DNA of 64,000 nucleotides from Litsea cubeba. Its lineage: Eukaryota > Streptophyta > Magnoliopsida > Laurales > Lauraceae. Below, in pieces: positions 21,192 to 32,354 of this stretch (position 1 is the stretch's first letter; each line of letters starts with the position of its first letter). The stretch spans positions 155,344-219,343 of the forward strand of contig WHSA01001085.1 of NCBI GenBank assembly GCA_012931725.1, given 5' to 3'. Under the pieces are notes generated by a model. It searched no databases. It worked only from the letters and a program-made list of their open reading frames with translations, and was not told the origin of the DNA. Made by a program: the position numbers and the translations under genes.

Positions 21192-24100
21192 TGTAAGACC
21201 CCGACCCCCAATTCTCTTATTTAGCATTGTTTTAATTGTGGTTTAGCTTTTTAAGTGAGATTAGAGTTGGTTTTGACTTTGTTTTTGAGCTTGACTAGAT
21301 TTTTATAACCTTGGAGAGTTTTGAGGACCGTTGACTTTAGTTTGACCCGGCCTTTGTAAAATGTATTTTTGAGAGAAATTACTCTTGATTTCTAAAAATC
21401 CCAAAATTTACTTATCTTGATTCATTTTATTGTTATAAACAACTTTCATGTTTTTAACATTTTGATTTAATGCTCAGAAATCGCATTTTTCGAGAAAAAG
21501 GGGCAAAAATAACATTTTCACTAACTCTGTCCATAAATTTCGAAAATCTCAGAAATTGGCAAAAATATACTTTTCAGAAAATAGATTTTTCGACAAGCAA
21601 TTTTCTCTTCTTCGTCGTCTTCGTTCGGGACCCACAAATGTCAGTTTTAACCACATGTAGATTAGGGCCCATGGGACCCAGCCCATTCACTCTTTATAAA
21701 ACCCAGCTGGGCTCTTCTTCTCTTCCTCATTCTATTTTCCTGCAATAACCCAGCTGAGCCTAGGATTCTTTCTTCTCCTCCAACACTTTCTCTCTCTTCT
21801 TGTATGCTCTCTTCTTGAAGAGTATTTGGAGATTTGATCTCAAAATCTCTTTCCTCATCCTCCAAGCTTTCCAAAGATACCTTTTTCAAAGGATTTGAGC
21901 AAAGGCAAGCCCCATCTTCAAGCCCTTCTTCTTGGTTTGAACTCCTCAAGGATAGCAATGGCTTTTTTATCTTGAATCTTTGTTGTACAAACCATTTGTA
22001 ATGTTTTTATCATTCATGCAAAAGATTCCTCGGAGCTTTGCAAATGTTTGATTTTTAGGGCTTTTTCTTGGGTTTATTTTGGGGATTTTGTAGGATTGGA
22101 GCTAGGGTCTCCTTGAAGACCATTTTAGAGTGATTTGCCCCCTATTCTTGACTTGAGGCAAGTAAATATTCAGTTAATGTGATGTATGTTGTTATTTATG
22201 AGTATTGTTCTTCTCTTAAAGGCTATGGTTTTCTACCTAGTTTATTGATTTATTCTTGAATGTTTAAGCAATGATCTATGCTTATTGCTCTCTAGTTTAT
22301 TGTTTCAATAATCTGAAATTTTTATTTAGTAATGAATTATCTTTGGATTTGCTATGTACATTTCATATTTTAATGTTTGATAGATGAAAGATGCTTTGTT
22401 CATATTTGAATCTTGGAATGGATGGAAGGAATTAGTGTATTGATGATTTAATGGAGTTTTGTTGAAGCTAAGAGAGGCTTAAATTATGTGAAAATACATA
22501 TGGAAGAGAAGGGGGAAAAAGAAATCAAAATAGAGAGGAAGAAGTGCAAATTCCTGCACTTGGATCGGACTGGGACAGAGCCCAGTCCGCTCGAGCGACC
22601 CAGTGGGACGCTCGAGCGGACCAGGTTCTGGATGGGCCTCGCTCGAGCGAGCCCAGGGTCGCTTGAGCGGACCCAGCCCAGTTCTGGGTCCTTTTCAGGG
22701 CCTGGTTTGAGGCAGATTTGAGGTCCATTTTGAGGGCCTGTTTCTTGGCTGTTTATGGGTTTCTTCTAAACCTGTTTTAGGCCCATTTTATCCCATCCTT
22801 TCCTCTTCGTTTTAAAGTCCATTAATCTCCTCTTAAATGCCTAAAAGCCCATGAAAGATTGGGATATATAGCGATACTTGAAAGTTATGAAAATTTGAAT
22901 GGGAACATGAGAGAAAGTTTTGATATGGGATTTTACCCAGGAATCTTTTTAGTCTTGAAGTACACTTATTAATCTCAAGTGTTGTGGATTTTCATTGGTG
23001 CCACACTCGTTATTTCAATCAACCTTTAGATATTAAGTGTACAATGAGACTTTCCCTCGGTAAATCATTAATTCATCATACACTATTCCATTCCAAACTA
23101 GAAAGTTGTTACACTCTTTTATAAATTGGTTTGAAATGAATTGAGTGGTTTACTACGATTGGAAATATCGATAAAACTACTTGTTTTGAATTAATGGATA
23201 TTGTCTATTTGTAAATCATCCAAGTAGTTGCCTTTATCGATTTTAGTAATGTATTGCAATGATTTAAAATGTATCGGTTCCACAATTTGCTTTGAAATAT
23301 ATTTGAGTGGTTTGCCACGGAGATTTATATATTTTCTACAAATTGATTTGAAAGAGATTTAAGTGGTTTGCCACGTTCGGAAATATTTCAATAAGGCTAC
23401 TCATCAGATTTGTTCGGATTTTTCAGTAGATTCAATGTGTATTTGTTCAGGAGTAGTCCTTTTATCGATTTCGGAAATGAATTTATTATGATGTGATTTG
23501 TATCGGTTCGGATTTGAAATTTAAAGGCACCACTAAGCTTAGGTCACCTTGTCGGGCTGATCACCCAGCTTGGGATATTTAAATTATCTGCTAGCTGCAG
23601 CTTGGATTCTGTTTGTTCCGACCATGGCAACGGTTCTATTCTGCCGATCCCACTTGTATGTGGCTACGGTTCTGATTCTGTTTTCAGTCCCACGTGTAGC
23701 GGCTACGGTTTTGTTTGATAACGACTTTGTTCGTTCCGGTCCCACGAGTAGTGGCTACGATTTTTGTCTGCTCTTATTACTTCAGTAATATCAGAATATA
23801 GCTATATGTGGTTTGCCAATGTTTTATTCGGTTTGTTATCCCTTTTTAAATATTTATGTTTCGGATACTATTTACTTATTTGTTTTGATATTTATGTTAA
23901 GTCTTATAATCATTTTATCATGATTCCTCACTATTATTGTTTAGAATCTTTAAATGAATTTACAATTATTTCATAATGTTTTATAAATGCCTAGCATCAC
24001 ATTATCTGTTTATTGGCTTGCCAGACCATTGTGTCTGATCCCCTTCTGTTTGGTGCCAGGTCTTGCCCTCTTTACCTTTTTAGGTGTTTTGAGCGGAAGA

Positions 24101-24589
24101 GATGGTTGAGCCGTCAGTTGGACGCGAGTGGCTGCCAAACGATATCAACTAGATGTCGTTTTTGGAACATGAGTTCGTAACATATTTTGGGATAGTAATT
24201 TGTTTAGTTGGTTTATTTTAGATGGCTTTTATTAGCCCGTTTTCCTTGGGATTTTAATGAAAACACTTTTGTAATATGTAACTTGAATATTTATGGGAAA
24301 TGCAATGTCCTGTTACTGCCAGCTCAATGTTTTACGATTTATGATTTGTACAAGTTTGATTTTTAGCCTTAATTTGATGGCTTTATGTTAATGGTTGTGT
24401 GCGACACGGAATATGATGGCCACGGGCTCCGAGTCGCAAACACCATGATTAGCTTCCGCAAAATATTCAGGTCGTGATAGAATTCTGTTATCCTCATGCG
24501 GGTCTTGAGAAAAGCAAAAGTTTTAATTAATTCCAAAATCTCGCATCCCGAGGTCGGATCACTGTAGGGTCTGGTTTCGGGGTGTGACA
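21192..24589 (+). mobile_element. F1: 3.4-kb solo LTR in the leader of A
   Basis: It starts TGTAAGACCCCGACCC and ends TTTCGGGGTGTGACA, flanked by TCTTT (21187-21191 and 24590-24594). Its ends and much of its body match F2 (32608-35856, reversed) and the start matches F3 (61213 onward). A TATAAA box lies near 21696, followed by a pyrimidine-rich leader. At 22560-22690 several copies of TCGCTCGAGCGA-like words occur. There is no coding capacity: 22760-24580 holds only AT-rich sequence with a GTGGTTTGCCACG-type repeated motif (23120-23370) and GTAGYGGCTACGG repeats (23650-23760). The size and CCCCGA termini suggest a Gypsy LTR; the parent element is not in the window. Confidence 0.85.
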
Positions 24590-24957
24590 TCTTTCCTAAC
24601 ATCATGCCTCCAAAAAACAAAAAAGACGGAGAACCTTCAAAATCCTTACCACCATTGTTGCCTGTGTAACCATTTGTTTCGCCACCACTTTTGCTGGAGC
24701 AACCGCCTGCTCCTTGCTAGAAGAAATCTTAGCCAAAGGCTGGTGCAACGGTTGTGGGAAGCCATCATTCCCGATCAAGTTCATCTTCAAAGGAGGCGAT
24801 GGCACCTCCCCATCAAGACGGCCCTCAGCCGAAGCGTCCCCGTCAGGATGCTCCTCTTCCTGAACATCCTCGAAAAGATAAGTCTCTAATAGTGGTCGAA
24901 TCGTACCAATCCCATCACCAGAGCGATGGCGACGACGAGTGCAACCCTTTCCTCAAG

Positions 24958-25991
24958 TAGGGATGGCAACGGGGCGGATCGGGGACGGAATTGGTGTTCC
25001 CCACCCCGCCCCGAACCCGCCCCGCCCCGCCCCGCCCTTCGGGGTAATTGATATGCCCCGTCCCCGCCCCATCATACCCCGATTGCCCCGCGGGTTCCCC
25101 GCCCCTCAATTATAAAAGTTTTAAATGTGTAAGACTTGGGATATGAACTTGGGTGGGGGAGTAACTAGAGGTTTGCCTTACCACAAGACCAAATTTCATT
25201 TTTTGTAATGTTTTACCTTATTTAAAATATATTCAAGATTGTTACACACATATACATATATATATATATACACACATACATCCACATACATATACATATA
25301 TACACACACATATACATATATATACATACACATACATATACATATATACACATATATATATGTTTGTATATATATATAAACATAACCCTCTATATATTAT
25401 ATATGAGCAAGGCTCTCCTAAGCTTAAGCTTATGATATGATTCCGTAAGCTAACGCTTCTGGGCCCCATCTTTGATCCATCCAAATGGACCAAACGCACG
25501 ACCCCCTTAAATTGCACAAGCCCACCAACTTTTGGTCAAATCCGAATTTACTAGACTGTTGGATCAACTATGTACCAATCCTAATAGACCGTTGACCATT
25601 AAACTTCTGGTGCCCAGATGGAGATGATAGAAACCACGATTGGGGCTGATTTTTTGTAGGAAGGAGGGTCCCAGGGAGTCCTTGAAATCCCCCCCACCCC
25701 ATCCCCATGTGGGTCCCCAAGTGGGCCCCACTACGTAATTGAGCTTACAGCTTACCTTATCTTAAGCTTCAGCTTAGGAGAGCTGGCCCCATTATATATA
25801 TACATATATATAAACTTATGTAATGGTGGGGAGGGGTACGGGGCGGGGAAAAGTGCAAACCCATCCCCGCCCCGCCCCGCCTTCGGGGCACAGTTTTATG
25901 CCCCGTCCCCGCCCCACCTAAGGATCGGGGCGGGGAAAACCCGCGCGGGGCGGAGCGGGCAAGCCGGGGCGGAGCAAAATTGCCACCCCTA
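24958..25991. mobile_element. hAT-like MITE with GC-rich termini
   Basis: The termini TAGGGATGGCAACGGGGCGG and, on the other strand, TAGGGGTGGCAATTTTGCTC are inverted repeats. An 8-bp duplication, TCCTCAAG/TCCTTAAG (24950-24957 and 25992-25999, one mismatch), flanks the element, as for hAT transposons. Both ends carry 80-150 bases of GGGGCGGGG/CCCCGCCCC, the centre an AT/AC microsatellite (25245-25380) that is itself hit by another MITE. There is no transposase. The termini resemble the widespread non-autonomous hAT families of plants that start TAGGGGTGGCAA. Confidence 0.85.
25405..25790. mobile_element. Mutator-like MITE nested in the hAT-like MITE
   Basis: This 386-bp element has the near-perfect inverted repeat GGCTCTCCTAAGCTTAAGC near the left end and AGCTCTCCTAAGCTGAAGC on the other strand near the right end. 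It is flanked by the 9-bp duplication ATTATATAT (25396-25404 and 25791-25799), as for Mutator-like elements. It has no coding frame. It sits in a TA-rich microsatellite, so a chance TSD match must be weighed, but the inverted repeats support the limits. Confidence 0.78.
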
Positions 25992-27446
25992 TCCTTAAGG
26001 ATATCAGGGTCCAAAACCTTCTCATCCAAGAGAAGGACGAGTTGATTCGTCAGCTTCAGCAGCAGGTCCATAAGAAGAAAAAGAATGCTACGACTTCACT
26101 TCCCAAAAGCAAGCAAGCTCCTCCACCCAAGCAGGATTTGAGGCAAATCCTCAATGACAAAAAATGCGAGAATGCTTGCGACGAGGGCTCGAGCAACAGC
26201 CACTCGAAGAGGAGGTCAGAGCAAACACCAACAGAAGATAAAGAGGACTTGAGCGAATGGCTTGACCAACATGTCAGGCAAACAATCCAGTGCAACATGG
26301 AGTTGATCGGTCTCGCCCGAGACCAAATAGACGTCTTCGACTCCGAGGATCTCGGTGTATCTCCTTTCTCCCGAGAGATAAGAGAGTTTGCTCTCCTAAA
26401 GAAGTTTAACGTCCCGAGGTTCGTCCTTTACGACGGGACCTCGGACCCAGCAGCACATCTTCGACACTTCATTCAAAGAATGTCGATTTGGGGTGATCTC
26501 GGTCACCTGAACTACAGAGTTTTCTCCTCCAGCCTCTGAGACCTCCCACTGAAATGGTTCTGTGCGCTTCCTGAGGGATATGTTACGAGCTGACGGCAGC
26601 TTCGGAACTCCTTCGTGGAAAAATTCTAGGCGCACAGAGTCATACCGAAAACCGACAATGATATAATGGCCCTCAGAATGAGGCAGAACGAGAACATCAC
26701 TTAATTTGCCAAGAGGTTCTGGACGGTCTACAGTCAGGTCGAGGACTCCACAGACGAGGGTGGCGATCAATTCATTCAAACAGGCTCTACTGCCAGGCAA
26801 CGAGCTTCGCAAGGACTTGGTCTGGAACCCTGTGGCCACGATGAAACCATTAATGGCTAGGGTGAACCGGTACATTAAGCAAGAATAAGACGAGATCCGA
26901 GCTCAGAGAGCTTTGGCTTCTCACGCAAAGATAGAGCCTCCAGGAAGGAGGATAGATCGTCTCGGAGGGAGGAGACAGGCCAAAACCGAGCTTCCACGAG
27001 TTCGGCAGTGGTCCCGTTTCCCACCTCGGGAGGCGGCAAGAAGTCCAAACAGGCTCACCGAGCCAGAGAAGGGCAGCCAGCCATCACCGCCTTCAATGTT
27101 GTCAACACGATCTTCAAGGAGCCAATCTATAGGCTCCTCAGCAAGATCAAAATGCAGCTGTACTTCCAATGGCCACAGCCCATGAAGGGTGACCTTCCAC
27201 CTGTGATCAGAGCAACTTTTGTGCCTATCACAAGCAGAATGGCCAAAGAACTGAAAACTGTATGTCCCTGATGATCAAGATAACGATGAGTCAAAAAGAA
27301 TAATCAACGTCATCCACCTGGCTCCCGCACCCAAGGGAAGTGCCGAGGCCAGGAGGGCCTCACAAGGCAAATAGGTGATGACGGCCGAGCTGGAACCAGC
27401 CGCCAAGAAGGCTTGAAAAGAAAGGCCCAAGATCTGTTTTTCAGAT

Positions 27447-27767
27447 ATGGACCTAGAGGGAGTTCAACTCCCCCACAACGATCCACTAATCGTCACCCTA
27501 AAGTTGAAAAAATGTAGAGTGAAAAAGATTCTTGTGGACCTCGGCAGCTCTTCAGAGATCCTATACTTTGACTGCTTCAAAAAGATGGGTCTTAGAGAAG
27601 AAGATCTGCAGGAGGCACGCACCCCCCTGGTGGGTTTCAGCTCCAAGCCTGTATACCCTAATGGGAAGATCTCCCTGAAAGTCCAAATTGAAGGCGCCTC
27701 TATGATGGTCGATTTCCTTGTGGTGGATGCACCGTCCCTCTACAATGCCATAACGGGAAGGACCTGA
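27447..27767 (+). pseudogene. Protease region of A
   Basis: This 106-codon frame reads through an aspartic protease fold: LIVTLKLKKCRVKKILVDLG with the active-site position as D-L-G (VDLGSSSEILY; D-S/T-G is usual), PVYPNGKISLKVQI, then VDFLVVDAPSLYNAITGRT, ending in a TGA. Tat proteases typically read VDsGSSadiLy. The changed Gly-neighbour and the stop before RT mark decay. It would have cleaved Gag-Pol. Confidence 0.78.
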
Positions 27768-28199
27768 CTGCACAACATAGAAGCTGTACCTTCCACCCAT
27801 CACCAAAAACTCAAATTCCCGTTGGAGAAGGAGAACGACAGAATCGAGGTGGTCACGGTAAGAGGCGATCGGTAGATGGCCAAGCAATGCCCTATGGCCA
27901 TAGTACCTGGCGAGGAGGAGCCAAAACAGGTACATATGGCCGAACTAGAAGCAGAGCTGGAGAATGTTGGTCGAGACTCGGAGTAGAAAAGCATTGAAGA
28001 TCTGACCGAGATCAGGATCGACACCAATGATCTTGAAAGATACTTTCCGCTTAGGAGCCAGCTCACCGGGTCTGAGAGGTCCGAGCTCCTGAACTTCCTG
28101 TTACAAAACAAGGAGGTCTTCGGTTGGACCCCATATGAGATACCTGGTGTCGATCCCAAGACCATGTGCCACAAACTGAATGTGGACCCCAAGCGCAAA

Positions 28200-29150
28200 C
28201 CTGTAGTCTAGAATGGTCGCAGGACGGGAATCCCACAAACCGAACCCGTGATCGAGGAGGTCGAGAAGCTGTTGGAAGCCAAGGCAATAAGAGAAGTCCA
28301 TTATCCGGACTGGTTGGCCAACACGGTGGTGGTCAAGAAGAAGACTGGGAAGTGGAGAGTCTGCATCGACTTCACCGACCTCAACAAGGCGTGTCCAAAA
28401 GACTGCTTTCCACTCCCAAAGATCTACCAGATGATCGACGCCACCGCCGGTCACGACAGGATGAGTTTCCTCGATGCCTACCGAGGTTACCATCAGATCC
28501 CGATGCATGGACCGACTAAGAAAAGACTACGTTCATAACACCTAGAGGCATCTACTGCTACAGAGTGATGCCCTTTTGATTAAAAAATGCAGGGGCAACT
28601 TACCAGAGGTTGGTACCCAAAATGTTCCAGGCCCAGCTCGGCAAAATAGTGGAGGTCTACATTGACGACATGGTTGTCAAGTCTAAAAGATCACAGGACC
28701 ACTTGGCAGACCTAAATCAAGCGTTTGACATCCTCAAGAGGTTCCAACTCAAGTTGAACGCCTCCAAATGTGCTTTTGGTGTTAGCTCCGGCAAGTTCCT
28801 GGGAAGCCTGATCACGAGGAGAGGAATTGAAGCAAATCCAAATAAGATCTCGGCGATCCAAGGAATACAGAGTCCAACAACGGCGAAACAGGTTCAGAGG
28901 CTCATCGGCATGGATGCCGCGCTCAACCGCTTCATCAGCCGAGCTTCGGACAAGTGTCGACCTTTCTTCCAGCTTTTGAAGAAAAGCCTGAAATTCCGGT
29001 GGACTCTGGAGTGCAACCAAGCCTTACAAGAGCTCAAAGCTATCTCGCTTCACCACCCGTGCTTTCAACTCCGAAACAGGGAGAAGTGCTCTACTTGTAC
29101 CTGGCGGTCTCAGATCATGCAGTGAGTTCGGTGCTCGTCAGATAGGAAGA
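28200..29150 (+). pseudogene. Reverse transcriptase region of A, several frameshifts
   Basis: The fingers and palm are readable in pieces: VVKKKTGKWRVCIDFTDLNK near 28330, HDRMSFLDAYRGYHQIP at 28450-28500, then a frameshift. A second piece has a stop in MPF-LKNAGATYQRL near 28570 and the catalytic YIDDMVVKSKRS at 28658-28693, followed by the thumb and connection (KFLGSLITRRGIEANP). It matches B2 pol almost domain for domain. It stops again near 29145. It is not functional in this copy. Confidence 0.88.
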
Positions 29151-29159
29151 CAGGCAGCA

Positions 29160-31282
29160 GAAGCCCATCTACTACACACGAGCAAGATCATTCTTGATGC
29201 CGAGACCGCGTACCTACCAATTGAGAAACTTACATTAGTGCTCGTCAGTGCTTCTCGCAAACTTTCCCACTACTTCCAGACCTACACAATAGTGGTTGTT
29301 ACTGAACATCCGCTCGGATCCCTTTTCAAAAAGGCGGACTTCTCTGGAAGAGTGTCAAAATGGGCTGTCGAACTGGGGTAGTATGATATCCGGTATCAAC
29401 CTAGAATGGCCATCAAAGCCCAAGTGTTAACTGATTTCATCGTGGAGTTCATCTCTCCTAGTTCAGCACCGAGCCATCTCGATACCGAACTGGGGGACAA
29501 AGGGAATTAGGACGAAGTCACTGAGACCAACTCCAAAGAAGGACGATCTTGGAAACAATTCCTTGATTCAGCCTGGAAGGTCTTCATCGATGGATCCTCA
29601 ACCTCCAAGAGGGCTGGCGCTGGCATAGTCCTCCAATCTCCAGACGGACTGGTCATCGAACAAGCCCTGACACTTGATTCCAAGGCGTCCAATAATGAAG
29701 TAGAGTGTGAAGCACTGATTGCAGGGCTCAACAGCGCTAAAATCCTGGGGGCATAGCAGTTGGTGGTTTTCAGCGATTCACAGTTGGTGACGAGCCGGCT
29801 GAACAGAGACTACCAAGCTCGTGACGAAAGGATGGCAGCCTACCTAGTTCTTGCAAAAAAATTCCTCTCTCAATTTGAAAAAGTTGAAGTGAAGCAGGTC
29901 AGCATAGAATTCAATTCCCATGCCGAAGCTCTAGCCAACCTGGCCTTCGCCGTCGAGGCCGGAAGAAAAAGAATCGTTGAGGTGGAATCATTGGAGAAGC
30001 CAACAATAGAACTTCACCCACCTCGGCAAATTCTATGTATCGATCTCGGTCCGAGTTGGATGGACCCGATCATCTCATACCTCAAAGACGATCAACTTCC
30101 TAAAGACAAAAATGAAGCTCACAAGATCAGGTTGAAATCAGCTCGGTTTTGGCTTTCTCCAGAAGGCAAGCTCTACAAAAAATCGTTTACTAGCCCTTTC
30201 CTTCAGTGTGTTCACCAGAGCAGAGTTGAAGACTTTCTCTATGAGATTCATGAAGGTATCTGCGGCAGTTACATCGGAGGACGGTCACTAGTATACCGGG
30301 CTATCAGCCAGGGCTACTGGTGGCCATACATGCAGAAGGGTGCTCAGTTGTATGCTAGGAAGTGTGAGAAGTGCCAGAAATTCTCACACTCTCTTCATCG
30401 GCCAGCACACGATCTGAGCCCACTCTCCAGCCCATGGCCTTTCTCCCAATGGGAGCTGGACATTGTGGGACCACTCCACCGAGCTCCAGGGAATAATTGG
30501 TGGCTAATAGTAGCCACCGATTACTTCACCAAATGGGAAAAAGCAGAGTCACTGTCTTCCATCACTGAGTAAGACTCCAAAAACTTCATGTGGAAGAACA
30601 TCGTCACAAGGTTTGGCATCCCACAAGCTTTGGTCTCGGACAACGGGACCCAATTCGATTCCAATCTCTTCAAGAACTTCTACCAGGAGCTCGACATCAG
30701 GAACTACTATTCCACCCTAGCCTACCCGCAATTCAACGGTCAAGCCAAAATCTCCAACAAGGTGGTTCTTGACGGACTCAAGAAGAGACTCGACTAAGCT
30801 AAGGGAAGATGGGTAGAAGAACTCCTAAGTGTCCTATGGGCATATAGGATGACTCCAAGGCACTCCACCTCGGCAACGCCTTTCTCCTTAGCCTATGGGA
30901 TGGAAGTTTTAATTCCACTCGAGGTCGGCCTCCCGACTTTGAGATTGGAACTCTTCGACCAAGGCCAAAACGAAGTGAATCTGGCTCGAGAACTAGACCT
31001 AGCTGAAGAACGCAGAGAAGCAGCAGCCATCCGCTTAGCTGCCTATCAGCAACAATTGGCTAAGGGCTACAATCAGAGAGAGGAGATTCTCAGTCGGAGA
31101 ATTGGTCTTGAAGAAGACACTCCCAGCGGATAAAGATCCAAGGCAAGCTGGCACCGAACTGGCACGGCCCATTCAAGGTGATCTCAGCTGCTAGCCAATC
31201 GTCATACAGACTTGAGGACTTGGACGGTAAAGAATTGCCACGGCCATGGAATGCGACGCACCTTAAAAAGTTCTATTTTTGA
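29160..31282 (+). pseudogene. RNase H and integrase region of A
   Basis: Remnants of a first RNase H (SRKLSHYFQTYT near 29260) are followed by a second RNase H with VFIDGSSTSKRAGAGIVLQS (29580-29640) and FSDSQLVTSRL (29767-29800). Integrase is nearly complete: zinc finger EIHEGICGSYIGG...KCEKC (30240-30380), core LDIVGPLHRAPGN with D at 30460, SDNGTQFDS at 30636-30662, and NGQAKIS at 30735, where the catalytic Glu of B2 (NGQAEIS) is Lys. Stops occur at 29756, 30570 and 30795. The frame ends HLKKFYF-TGA at 31282, matching the end of B2 pol. No chromodomain. Confidence 0.88.
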
Positions 31283-31364
31283 ATTGTATTCAAATTTTGA
31301 GATCAATAAAAACAGTCTTCGTTCCTTGTTGTTCTCAAATTTCATCAAGATATCGAACTCTGCA

Positions 31365-31860
31365 ACAGCGCCAACCAGACTACCCAGCTTCGGTAACAGT
31401 AACAGCTAGTCATGTCTCGGTCTCGCCCTGTAGCAGCTCTGCAATAGTGCTAACTAGACTACCCTGGCTCCGGTAATAGTACCAGCTGGGCATGTCTTTA
31501 TCTAAGCCTCATGGATCTCGGTAACGGTACCAGATCGCAGGTAACGGGACTACACTAGCTCTGGTAACAGTACCAGCTGGTCATGTCTCGGTTTCGGCCA
31601 CGCGACTCGGCCTCATGCAATCTCGGTAAGAGTACCAGATTGCGGCCAACAAGACTACACCAGCTCTGGTAACGCTACCAGCTGGTCATGTCTCGGTTTT
31701 AAAGCAGCTCAGCAAGAGTGCTAACATGACTACCTTGGCCTCGGTAAGAATACCAGCCAAGCATGTCTCGATCTCGGTCTCAGGCAGCTTAGCAAGAGTG
31801 CTAACGAGACTATCATGATCTCAGCCCAACGCATCTCGGCGACAGTGCCAGATCTCTGCC
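31365..31860 (+). repeat. Degenerate tandem repeats after pol of A
   Basis: Units of about 60-100 bp contain GGTAACRGTACCAGCTGGTCATGTCTCGGTYTCGG and GCAGCTCAGCAAGAGTGCTAAC variants in five or more diverged copies. The same words occur in A's own LTR start (CGGTAATTGTACCAGCTAATCATGTCTC), so the array seems to derive from LTR sequence. 31861-32354 is AT-rich with no clear feature. Confidence 0.7.
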
Positions 31861-32354
31861 AATAAGATCATTCTACGAAAGTAAACAAGTTATAGAGCTC
31901 GGTGACGGCCTCGGTGGCTACTTCGGTTACAGAACCAAGTACACTACGGACAAAGTCCCGAGACGAAAACCTTGCATCCAACTTGCTCCTGTTCTGGCTC
32001 GGTTACTGAACTAAGCTACACTACGGACAAATTTGGTACCTAAGTTCAAATCAATTACTTCTCAGAGTTTCCGATTGTTACTTAAGTGTTTTTGGTTGGC
32101 AAACCGAATTCAATTACTTAAGCAAAATTTACTTTCTAAAGCATGTGAGGGGCTTGGTTAGAGAACCGAAATCAGACACTTCACAGATTCTAAAGCAATG
32201 TTTGATGGCGAACAAGGAAAAAGAAAGCGTTCGAAAGCAAGCATAAAAAAAAAAGGAAACTTGAGACTGTGCTGTCTAAAAGGATTTTTCATTAGAACTG
32301 TATCATTACAATCAAGAAAGAAAAAAGATACATCAAAGGAAAAAAGAAAAGTCT

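Larger units (their letters stand above)
24603..27370 (+). pseudogene. gag: Gag of A, degenerate and split by a MITE
   Basis: Gag starts at ATG 24603 (MPPKNKKDGEPSKS), only a few bases after the second TSD copy of F1. A stop and frame changes occur within 150 bases. A later piece ends DDECNPFLK at 24957, where the hAT-like MITE interrupts, and continues after 25992 in a coiled coil (LLIQEKDELIRQLQQQ). The central capsid region is at 26230-26460 (SEWLDQHVRQ, VPRFVLYDGTSDPAA) and is shared with B1. Stops at 26537 and 26886, and frame changes after that, end any intact reading. No zinc knuckle was found by eye. Confidence 0.8.

Noticed and set aside
25406..25420. GCAAGGCTCTCC in the nested MITE matches the reversed LTR block GCAAGGCTCTCCG of B2
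   Set aside because: The match is 12 bases only and ends at once on both sides, so it is probably chance.
25242..25517. Tyr/Ile/Val-rich 91-codon minus-strand frame
   Set aside because: Translation of an AC/AT microsatellite.
27447..27767. Protease-like frame as an independent host aspartic protease gene
   Set aside because: It lies colinear with gag and RT inside the firm limits of element A and has an altered active site.
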